Positions 6,982 to 13,988 of a DNA stretch of 17,339 bases are shown here, one piece after another. Position 1 is the first letter of the stretch; the number at the start of each line of letters is the position of its first letter. A program made the position numbers and the translations under genes. Where the stretch lies: NCBI GenBank assembly GCA_905194315.1, contig CAJJRX010000037.1:1-17339 (forward strand), written 5' to 3'. The notes under the pieces were generated by a model, which saw only the letters and a program-made list of their open reading frames with translations, was not told where the DNA came from and made no database searches. Source of the stretch: an uncultured Sutterella sp. Lineage in GTDB: Bacteria > Pseudomonadota > Gammaproteobacteria > Burkholderiales > Burkholderiaceae_F.

Positions 6982-9752
6982 GCTGCTTTCCCTCCTTTAG
7001 CTTTTGTTTCGGTCGTCTTTTTGGCGCTGATAGCCGTCGCAGCGCCGATAAGTTCGATTTCCGGCACAGGCCAGGCCGCTGGGAGAACACCGTCAACGAG
7101 TTCTGCATCGCTCCCAGGCAACACTCTGCCTCTCAGTTTGCCGCCCGTACGTTTTTCCACCTCGTGCGCCGCAACGAGCGCCTCCCGGTCAACGAGTGCC
7201 ACCGCCTCGCGTCTGATGACAACGCCCTCAAGGTAGAGAGCGTGCCCGGCTGCGGGCTCATCTTCAGCACTATCGGGTTCTGTGAAAAGCCTGAAAAAGG
7301 CCAGCCGCCTCTTAAGTGCCGCCGCTTCCGCCTGCAAAAGGCCGGCGGGCTTTTTGTCGCTCTCCCTCACGCGGGCGCGCCAGTAAACACCCGGGGCAGC
7401 AGCCCCGTTAACGCTCACTCCGGCTGCCGGCAGCAGCACCTCAAGGCGCTCGAGCTCCGCTGTGCTGAGCCCGGCCTTTGCAAGGAGCGGCGCAGGAATA
7501 AAGAGTCCTTCAGTTGCGGCAAAGCGGGCCGGCGCACCAGAGCGGTTGACCCCGACCATCACCAGTCCCACCATGGCAGAGACGGCTTCAGGGCGGCGAA
7601 GTGTCCAGACATAATCCCGATCGGGGTTTATCTCTGATGACTTTTCTCCTCTTGCTGGCTGCGGTTGGCCTTCTGACGGCGACGCACTGCGCACGGCACG
7701 CTCACTGGAGAGCACGCCTGCTGATGTGACCGTTTCAGGGGCTGCCGCCCTTTCGCTTTCCTCTTTACTTTCCTCTTCGATTTTCTGCATCTGACTCATC
7801 GCGCTTGCGCCCTCCTCTGCCGCTTTCTCCACCGGCCTGCCGGCAGACGCAGACGTTGCGGGCGCTGCCGTCTCAGTGATCACCTGCAGTTCACGCTCGA
7901 GCGCAACAGCCTCCGGGAAAAGTGGAGCAAGGGCTGCGGCTGCGGGCGCCCGGTTTCGCTCAGCGGCCCGGGCGATGAGCACCCGCACGAGGCGCTCTGC
8001 TGCGAGCTGCACCACGCACACCCCCTCGAGCGTGCCGGATCCGACACGGCGCACGATCTCGCCCGCCGCACTCACCGCGAGCACGCCCCGTGCGGCAAGC
8101 GCCCTGGCGACAAGTGCCGGGTTCTCCTGAGCATGCGCTGCACCGGTGAAACCGTCGCGCCCGTCAAGCAGACGCTCGAGCGCAGCAGGCCAGATAAGAA
8201 AGAGGCCGTCCTCGGCAACAATAAGGGGTGAGCTGTGCCCCGGGGCGGCTGATCCGCCTGCGCCTGAGTCAGTCGCACGGGTAGCACTTTCCTGCGTGCC
8301 ATCCTCGGCGAGCAGTTCCGCGAGCGAAAAAGTATTGGGTTTCCAGCGGTAGGCGAGAATCTCACGGCGAATGAGTCCGTCAATCGCTTCGACAAAGCCG
8401 GCGAGCTGACGGGCGCCGCCCTCTGCGCCGGCAATACGCCCGCGCATCCGGTCGGCAGCCAGCACCCGGCCGCGAAGGAGCACCCCCGAGAGGAGCCGTT
8501 CGAGATCACGCCGGCTGTCCGCCACGCCGAAGGCAGCAATATTGAGCACCGCTTCGGCAAGGCTCTCGCCGTAGGCGCGGGTACTTTCAAGATACGCGCG
8601 GGTGGCGTCCGGCATCAGACGCTCTGCAGTGCGAAGCGTAAAGACGCTGAGCGCCGCCCCGTCTGCCGCGGCGCCCGACGCAGGCTCGCGGGTAAAAGAA
8701 AACGTGGCGCCCGGGTGTCGGAGCCCGAAGTCGCGCACACTTTCCGCCACCGGATCGTAGAGCACTACCTCCCGCTCGCGCAGCCTTGTGGCACTGCAGC
8801 CAGCGCTTTGTCCGTCGTTTTGTCTGCTCATCTGTCCGCCCGTCGCCCAGAGGGAGAGCGCCGTGAGGGCCTGCGCTTCTCTGATGGTGCAAAGGAGAAG
8901 AAGCGCCACACGCATGGCCCTGGTGAGGCGGTCACGCTCGAGCGGCGCCAGGTCCGAGGCCGCCACCCGGTCGTCAAGCACATTCACCGAGGCCGTCGCA
9001 GACAGGAGACCGGCGCGGAAAATGCCGTCCTCGGCATCAAAAGGACTCTCCGCATACGAGGGGAGCCCCTGAACGAGGGCGGCATACGCCTTGAGTACTG
9101 AGAGCGCATGGGTTTCAAAAAGGCCGCGGTTGCCAAACGCAAGCCGCAGCGCCTCCACATCCTCTGCCGAGCGCTCTATGATCCAGAGAGGATCCACGGG
9201 GAGAAACACCGCACAGTGAGCGGCGTCCCGAACGTAGAGCCGCTTGAGCTCTCCCGTTGCAGGATTGCGCTCTACACCCGCCCCGGTGACGCCGGGCGTC
9301 CCTGAGCGGTAGAGGGGCGCGGAATGCCAGCTCTGTGAGAGCCGGCTCCATGCGCGGGTGAGCGGACTCACTGCACGGACAAAGCGTGAAACGGTAACAT
9401 GGGGAGCGGGCGTTTTACGGTCTCTGTCCTCTATCTGACTCGTGCTTTCCTCACGTCTCTTCCGGGGGCTCCCGTCACACGCCGATCCCCTTTGCTTATC
9501 ACTTAAAGCCGCCCGAACGGGTACAGAAACCTCATCAGCCCCTTTCTCTGCTGCGCTCTCAGTGTCGGGGGCGGTTTTGCCAGCGAACTCGTTCGCTGCT
9601 GCGTCAGCCGTGCCGCCGGCCGGTGTCATACCGGCCCTGAGAAAACCAAGCGCATTGAGTGCCACCAGTCGAATCAGGGGTGCCGCTCTGAACGGACGGG
9701 TAAAGCGCGCAGAGCGACCTGCGCAGGCGGAGTCTGTAGGGGGAGTGGTCAT
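6966..9752 (-). CDS. MOBH (TraI_2) relaxase homologue with erased HD active site
   Basis: This 928-residue protein has an unusual disordered start (1-140) and an acidic/Ala-rich linker (about 625-710). Residues 180-470 follow the TraI_2 domain. YAALVQGLP (223-231) matches the YAAFVHLLP that precedes the HHH motif in SXT TraI, and DPVAESVRDFGLRH (333-346) matches its NPYSESLHDWAHRH. IVAEDGLFLIWP (511-522) is the family's later core, and residues 712-820 resemble the TraI_2 C-terminal domain. The metal ligands are gone: the HHH position is S-P-F (about 236-238), the following RH is R-A (246-247), and the HD of HDxGK is C-T (288-289). It is therefore probably not a nicking enzyme. It overlaps traD by 16 bases and starts at an ATG without a clear Shine-Dalgarno. 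A structural or adaptor role is an inference. Confidence 0.72.
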   Translation of the reverse strand: MTTPPTDSACAGRSARFTRPFRAAPLIRLVALNALGFLRAGMTPAGGTADAAANEFAGKTAPDTESAAEKGADEVSVPVRAALSDKQRGSACDGSPRKRREESTSQIEDRDRKTPAPHVTVSRFVRAVSPLTRAWSRLSQSWHSAPLYRSGTPGVTGAGVERNPATGELKRLYVRDAAHCAVFLPVDPLWIIERSAEDVEALRLAFGNRGLFETHALSVLKAYAALVQGLPSYAESPFDAEDGIFRAGLLSATASVNVLDDRVAASDLAPLERDRLTRAMRVALLLLCTIREAQALTALSLWATGGQMSRQNDGQSAGCSATRLREREVVLYDPVAESVRDFGLRHPGATFSFTREPASGAAADGAALSVFTLRTAERLMPDATRAYLESTRAYGESLAEAVLNIAAFGVADSRRDLERLLSGVLLRGRVLAADRMRGRIAGAEGGARQLAGFVEAIDGLIRREILAYRWKPNTFSLAELLAEDGTQESATRATDSGAGGSAAPGHSSPLIVAEDGLFLIWPAALERLLDGRDGFTGAAHAQENPALVARALAARGVLAVSAAGEIVRRVGSGTLEGVCVVQLAAERLVRVLIARAAERNRAPAAAALAPLFPEAVALERELQVITETAAPATSASAGRPVEKAAEEGASAMSQMQKIEEESKEESERAAAPETVTSAGVLSSERAVRSASPSEGQPQPARGEKSSEINPDRDYVWTLRRPEAVSAMVGLVMVGVNRSGAPARFAATEGLFIPAPLLAKAGLSTAELERLEVLLPAAGVSVNGAAAPGVYWRARVRESDKKPAGLLQAEAAALKRRLAFFRLFTEPDSAEDEPAAGHALYLEGVVIRREAVALVDREALVAAHEVEKRTGGKLRGRVLPGSDAELVDGVLPAAWPVPEIELIGAATAISAKKTTETKAKGGKAACSAE
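6991..6998 (-). promoter_or_regulatory. Strong internal ribosome site for traD
   Basis: The minus strand reads AAAGGAGG inside the last codons of the relaxase-like gene, 9 bases before the traD ATG at 6981. It fixes the traD start and implies efficient, probably coupled translation. Confidence 0.8.
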
Positions 9753-9779
9753 GGGAGTGATGTTGTGAGTGTTGAAATG

Positions 9780-9796
9780 CCGGGCTCGCAGCCGGG
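9780..9796 (-). other. Hairpin upstream of the relaxase-like start
   Basis: A 7-position stem with one mismatch (9780-9786 with 9790-9796) lies about 28 bases upstream of the ATG at 9752. It has no T tail, so it is not a terminator. I see no convincing sigma-70 promoter in 9753-9884. Confidence 0.3.
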
Positions 9797-9884
9797 TGGA
9801 AAAGAAAAGTGAGGAAAACAGTCAGCTATGCCAGACGTCCCGTCCCGGCAGGTTTTTCTCCCGCGGCATACGTCGGTGAAGGAG

Positions 9885-9907
9885 AAAAAACACTGCCGTG
9901 GGCGGTG
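9885..9907 (-). terminator. Rho-independent terminator after the VWA gene
   Basis: Reading on the minus strand, CACCGCC-CAC-GGCAGTG (9907 to 9891, six of seven pairs) is followed by TTTTTT (9890-9885). It lies about 25 bases past the VWA stop and 133 bases before the relaxase-like start. It suggests the AAA+/VWA pair is its own transcription unit. Confidence 0.65.
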
Positions 9908-9931
9908 TCTGAGCAGAGTCAACGCGACGCT

Positions 9932-12010
9932 TCAGGCGGCCGTTTTTGCAAGACGCTTCAGAAGGCGCACCGCCGCAGCGGGGCCCTCTTCCACGCTTGC
10001 AACCTTCTCTGTGAAGTCTCCGAGCGGGGTCGAGTCGCTTCCGATCCCGAGCATCACCACGGTGATGCCCTGGCTTCGGAGCGCGTCCACGAGTCCCTGC
10101 ACATTCTGAGAGGCACTGAAGCTGCCGTCCGTGATCACGAAGATGATTTTTCTGGCCGCTTCGCTGTGAATCAGCGATTCGGCAGACCAGAAAAGCGCCC
10201 CCATGATCGGGGTCGGTCCCGACGAGCAGAGCGGCGCCACGTGCTCGCAGAGCACTTTGACCGAGCAGTGCGCGGCGGCAAGACGCATAACCCCGCGCCG
10301 GGTCACACTCGGGAAGATCCCGAGTGTGGCTGCGGTGCGACGCTGTGCGTTAAACGCCTCGTAGAGACGGACCGCCATGACCTTGGCCATCGTGTAAGGC
10401 GCTTCGAGCATGGAGCCCGACGCATCCAGCAGGATGTCCACCACGGTGTCCTTCTCAGGAAGCCGCTGCTCACGAAGAAAGAGCTTCTCTTCGCGCAGTC
10501 CGGCCTCCCAGAGCCGTTCATCGTCGATATCCCAGCCGGTGGCGACAGGGATAAGCGGCACGTGCACATGACTCTCGAGCGCCTGCTGGAAAGCCGAGGT
10601 AAGCGAGGCCGTCTTGTGCCACGATTCATAAAATGAAATCGTGTGACGGTCCAGGATGTCCTCGTTCCAGCCGAGCGCCAGGAGTTCTCTGCGCGTGGGC
10701 GCACGAAGGAGACGGTCACCCTTCTCGGTCATGCTGCCCGGTTCAAGCCGCACAGAGATCATGCGCCGCAGCTCGGCGGCGGCCTCATCGGTGGCATTTT
10801 TCATCGTGGTGAGACTGAAGCTGCGCCAGCCGCGCACGGCGTTCTGCACCGCGGCGTAGCCTGGCATCTGACACTCAGGCAGTGCCGACTCGACAACCTC
10901 ACCCTGCTCGTCAAAAAGCGAGCCCTGGGCGGCGCCGTCAACCTTCGGCTGCGACGCCCCGCGCACCGGCGGCGTTTCCGTCTGAGGAAGAAGTTTTCCT
11001 TCCTCCTCCCACGGATACACCGGTTTGCGGGGTGCCTTCACCTCACGGATGGCGGGTTCACCGCTTTTCTCGATCTCCTCGAGAAGCGCACGCATGTGCT
11101 CGTCACCCGCGTAGGCGGTAAGCGGCACCCGCTGCGGTTGCCCGCTGCTCCGGCCGCCACCGTTGCGCCCGTCAGGGTTCCCTTTTCGGGCCCCCTTTCC
11201 GGTACGCTCCATCACCTGCCTTTCGAGCTTTGCCCTCATCTCAACGAGTTTGTCCTCGATGAGTCTGCCCCAGTGGTCCATCTTCGCGTACACCGATCTC
11301 GCAAGCGCAAGAGCGTTTTCGGTGTCCCTTAACGGGTAGGCACCGAGCACCTCATCTCGCACCGAGTCGATGAGCGACTGGCAGAAATAGCCTTTGATGT
11401 CCCCCTCGAGCCGCTCGCTGACCGGGCGAAAGCGCTCAAGACCGAGCACTTCACACTCGAGCAGCGTGAGAAGCCACAACTCGAAGTTGCGTCCCGGCAT
11501 TCGCTCTTTTGAAGCGAGCCACGGGGCGGCACCGGTACTTTCCATGGCGCAGAAAAGTGCTTCGCGCCAGAGAAGGTAGCCTGCGTACTCCGCGCTGCCG
11601 AGAGCATCAATACGGATATCCTCAAAAATATTGAAGAGCCGTGAGATGCCACCGGGCGGCACCATTCTGACAACGTCAAAATTGGTGTAGCGGATGTGAT
11701 GACGCTCATGACAGCCGTGTCCGTAGACAAACACCCGCGCGAGCGGGCTGGTGATGTCAATCGGACCGAGCCAGATGCTGCTGCCCTCCGTCATGGGGGA
11801 TTCACTGTAGAAAACACGAATCCCTTCACGACGGCACATGGCGGCAAAAACCAGCGGGGCTGCCTCCTGGAGGACGTGGCCGGGCTCGGCACAGAGAATG
11901 CGCTCAGTCGCGCCGACGGCTTTGAGCCGCAGTGCGCGGTTGGCGAGCGCCTCTGCCGCCCGTCTGGCCTCCTGTTCGCGGCGCATGGCCGCACGAGTCT
12001 GACGGGCCAT
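9932..12010 (-). CDS. CobT-like zincin/VWA-domain protein, partner of the MoxR ATPase
   Basis: This protein has 692 residues. The C-terminal VWA domain (about 520-690) has a complete metal-ion-dependent adhesion site: D529-A-S-G-S533, T600 (SGPTPI) and D628 (ITDGS). The N-terminal part carries H101-E-R-H-H105 in a YGHGCHERHHIRYTNFD context, followed by NIFEDIRID (127-135). That is an HExxH plus downstream E/D arrangement as in zinc peptidases and in CobT-like proteins of ICEs. A Gly/Arg/Lys-rich linker lies at 265-295. It follows the AAA+ gene with a TGATG stop/start overlap, so the two are translationally coupled. MoxR AAA+ and VWA proteins generally act together as a remodelling or metal-insertion machine. 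Despite the cobT label often given to such genes, no cobalamin gene is nearby. Its substrate is unknown. Confidence 0.8.
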   Translation of the reverse strand: MARQTRAAMRREQEARRAAEALANRALRLKAVGATERILCAEPGHVLQEAAPLVFAAMCRREGIRVFYSESPMTEGSSIWLGPIDITSPLARVFVYGHGCHERHHIRYTNFDVVRMVPPGGISRLFNIFEDIRIDALGSAEYAGYLLWREALFCAMESTGAAPWLASKERMPGRNFELWLLTLLECEVLGLERFRPVSERLEGDIKGYFCQSLIDSVRDEVLGAYPLRDTENALALARSVYAKMDHWGRLIEDKLVEMRAKLERQVMERTGKGARKGNPDGRNGGGRSSGQPQRVPLTAYAGDEHMRALLEEIEKSGEPAIREVKAPRKPVYPWEEEGKLLPQTETPPVRGASQPKVDGAAQGSLFDEQGEVVESALPECQMPGYAAVQNAVRGWRSFSLTTMKNATDEAAAELRRMISVRLEPGSMTEKGDRLLRAPTRRELLALGWNEDILDRHTISFYESWHKTASLTSAFQQALESHVHVPLIPVATGWDIDDERLWEAGLREEKLFLREQRLPEKDTVVDILLDASGSMLEAPYTMAKVMAVRLYEAFNAQRRTAATLGIFPSVTRRGVMRLAAAHCSVKVLCEHVAPLCSSGPTPIMGALFWSAESLIHSEAARKIIFVITDGSFSASQNVQGLVDALRSQGITVVMLGIGSDSTPLGDFTEKVASVEEGPAAAVRLLKRLAKTAA

Positions 12011-13308
12011 CAGTTCTCTCCCAGAGAAAAGTTTTCACACTCATCCTGAGAGAACGCTTCTGAGTCCGTCGCGTCGGAGAGGCCAAAGTGCTGCACGCTC
12101 GCTGCCCTGTCATAGAGAGCCTGGGCACTTTGCGTCACGCGGATGCCGGTGATTTCCGCCGGATCCCGGTCGAGTTTTGAGGTCTGCTCGACAAAGCTGT
12201 GCGACAGACTCAGATCAATCCGTCCGAGCTGTGTGAGCAGCAGTGTCTCGACAGCCTCGCGGCTCACCCGGTCAACCGACTCGGTGAACGCCATGCGGAT
12301 CGCGCTGCGGATCGCCTCGCCGTCAGAGAGGCTCGAATCGAGCACTTTCATCAGCAGAATGACGAAAAGCCGTTTGATCGCACGGTGCGAGAGCGAGATG
12401 TCACGGGCTTCAAAGCCGATGGCATTCTGCGTCGAGCGCGTCCGGGAATCGGCCGCTGCATGCGCGAGAAGACCTGCCAGACGCCGCAGCTCCCTCTCAG
12501 TGAAGTACCGGGTGAGCGCTGCGGGCGTTTCCGCAAGCAGGAGCTCAGCCTCTTCGGCTTCGCTCAGCCCCTCAAGGCGCAGATGCCAGAAGCGGTCAAT
12601 GACACTTCTGTCCTGCACCTGCCGCCCGAACAGTCCCTCCTCTATGTCGGCGTGTCCGCGGGTGTTGTCCGTGATGATGACACGCGTCAGTGGATGCGGG
12701 ACGATCCGCTCGCCGGTGGCGTCACAGTCAAGGGGGCTGCCTTCAAGAATGTCGTTGCATGAGACCCAGAGGTCAGCCGGTGCAGCGGAGAATTCATTGA
12801 TGAGCAGCACCCAGCCGTAACGCCAGGCCAGTGTAGCCGGGCCGTCAACCCAGATCGTGTTGCCGTCAACAAGGGCGTAATGCCCGAGAAGCTCACGGCG
12901 GTCAAGCCGTGCGCGTCCCATAACGGTGACGACCGGGGTGTTGAGCCGGGCGCAGAACTGCAGCACGGTGGAGGTTTTGCCGCTGCCAGCGGGGCCTGAG
13001 ATGTAAAGGGGCTCGCCCTTACTCATGCGCCACCACAGGGCTAGCGTGCTGTAACCCTCGGCCGTGAAAACATGCGCGGGGTTGAGTGCCGGAATGCGGG
13101 AGAAGGATTCGACAGAGAGTTCGTCGCGTTGACGCCCTTCGCAGCACGGCAGACCGGCACTGAGGCCGAAATCGGTTGCGGGGACAAGGTTGAGCGGTGC
13201 GTCCGAGTCATGAAGACCGCGGCAGCGCAGCAGTTCAAACGGGGTGCACAGGTGGTTGCCCTCAAGGGGCGACTGGGTGGCAGGACTGGAGGATTGTTTC
13301 TTGTTCAT
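12010..13308 (-). CDS. MoxR/CobS-like AAA+ ATPase
   Basis: This 432-residue cytoplasmic ATPase is predicted to form a ring that works with the VWA protein encoded next. Walker A is GPAGSGKT (105-112). Walker B reads WVLLINEF (166-173), so the usual aspartate is N171 while the catalytic glutamate E172 is kept. Sensor 1 is IITDN (211-215) and an arginine-finger candidate is R239 in DRF. Residues 1-75 form an extra N-terminal region without a recognised fold. I chose the ATG at 13308 because AAGGA lies 10 bases upstream. An in-frame ATG at 13413 would add 35 residues read through leader hairpins and has no usable ribosome site. The homologous pair in SXT/R391 and IncA/C elements is annotated cobS/cobT and is of unknown role. 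Confidence 0.82.
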   Translation of the reverse strand: MNKKQSSSPATQSPLEGNHLCTPFELLRCRGLHDSDAPLNLVPATDFGLSAGLPCCEGRQRDELSVESFSRIPALNPAHVFTAEGYSTLALWWRMSKGEPLYISGPAGSGKTSTVLQFCARLNTPVVTVMGRARLDRRELLGHYALVDGNTIWVDGPATLAWRYGWVLLINEFSAAPADLWVSCNDILEGSPLDCDATGERIVPHPLTRVIITDNTRGHADIEEGLFGRQVQDRSVIDRFWHLRLEGLSEAEEAELLLAETPAALTRYFTERELRRLAGLLAHAAADSRTRSTQNAIGFEARDISLSHRAIKRLFVILLMKVLDSSLSDGEAIRSAIRMAFTESVDRVSREAVETLLLTQLGRIDLSLSHSFVEQTSKLDRDPAEITGIRVTQSAQALYDRAASVQHFGLSDATDSEAFSQDECENFSLGEN

Positions 13309-13310
13309 GA

Positions 13311-13343
13311 TCAGGGTTTCCTTATAAAAAAGAAACCCCCTGA
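13311..13343 (-). promoter_or_regulatory. Hairpin covering the ribosome site of the AAA+ gene
   Basis: The arms 13311-13320 and 13332-13343 pair with a two-base bulge around an 11-base loop. The Shine-Dalgarno AAGGA (13319-13323 on the minus strand) straddles loop and stem just before the ATG. Folding would partly hide it, so translation could be controlled here. Confidence 0.4.
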
Positions 13344-13588
13344 CAAGACGACAACCCCCGAGACTGACACAGACGGCCGGGCGGACTGAAAAAATTTCAG
13401 TCGCCATGCGCATCCCTGTCCGAGGGCTATCGCCCTCAAGGGGTTGGATAAAAGAACTGGCACGAAGAGCGGCTCACGCAGGGGAGAATTTCCCCGGACT
13501 GCGGCAAGACTGATGCCTGCGTGCCACGAACGGGAAAAACCTGAGTCAGCGCCGTTCGAGCACTGCTTTAGTTGTAAAAGCACTTACG

Positions 13589-13617
13589 ATTGTAGACCCG
13601 CGCAGGAAAAAGCACAA
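13589..13617 (-). promoter_or_regulatory. Sigma-70 promoter candidate for the AAA+/VWA unit
   Basis: On the minus strand TTGTGC (13612-13617) and TACAAT (13589-13594) are separated by exactly 17 bases. The -10 matches 5 of 6 consensus bases and the -35 matches 3. Transcription would start near 13582, leaving a leader of about 270 bases. Confidence 0.5.
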
Positions 13618-13741
13618 GCGGGAGGTGAGTTGTGGCGCAAACCCGCCTGAGAATACCCTTACAAATCTTTAGGCTTAGCGGCAAGGCATTTCGGTGAACT
13701 TCCGTTCAGTAGCAAAACATAAGCGCTTGTAAAAAGTCGTA

Positions 13742-13756
13742 AGTGAAAACCCTTAG
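13742..13756. promoter_or_regulatory. CCCTTA-type motif upstream of porin 1
   Basis: The sequence from 13742 (AGTGAAAACCCTTAG) matches the porin 2 motif at 13 of 17 aligned bases when the flanking bases are included. A second partial copy, TACCCTTA, is at 13654-13661. The regulator is unknown. Confidence 0.3.
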
Positions 13757-13918
13757 ACGCCTGATACGCGAAAACGCCCATAAATGAAGGGGTTGTCAGC
13801 ATATTCACTGTCTGAGAGCGTTACATTCAGAAAGAAGCACTCATTTATCTTTACCTTTGCGAGAGGCGTTTTGTCGCGATTGTGCAACAAATGAGATTTT
13901 TTTAGCGCCCGGAAAAGT

Positions 13919-13949
13919 CATAATCGTCTGCGTCGGGTTTCACAAACCC
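13919..13949 (+). promoter_or_regulatory. Porin 1 promoter candidate and 5' leader hairpin
   Basis: CATAAT (13919-13924) could be the -10, with only a poor T-rich -35 near 13896. A 6-bp perfect hairpin (13935-13940 with 13944-13949) lies in the short leader before the ATG at 13989. Confidence 0.35.
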
Positions 13950-13988
13950 CCTTTCAGTCCATAACGATTAAGTTAAAGGAATTTGATA

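Larger units (their letters stand above)
13309..13988. other. Divergent intergenic region between the AAA+ gene and porin 1
   Basis: These 680 bases carry no gene I can support. The left half would be the leader of the AAA+/VWA transcript. It contains three minus-strand hairpins: 13311-13343, 13384-13402 (8-bp perfect stem, AAA loop) and 13422-13437 (6-bp perfect stem, 4-base loop, extended by CCCT/AGGG flanks). The right half holds the control region of porin 1. Two copies of TTGTAAAA (13572-13579, 13727-13734) each lie next to one arm of a 9-bp inverted repeat (13581-13589, 13737-13745). Confidence 0.5.

Noticed and set aside
9932..13308. Cobalamin biosynthesis (CobS/CobT cobaltochelatase) genes
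   Set aside because: Only the general MoxR-VWA architecture is shared. No other cobalamin gene is present, and the conjugation-gene context fits the ICE-associated pair better.
12010..13413. Longer form of the AAA+ protein starting at ATG 13413
   Set aside because: The extra 35 residues are read through leader hairpins, and the only purine run sits too close to that ATG. The ATG at 13308 has AAGGA at proper spacing.
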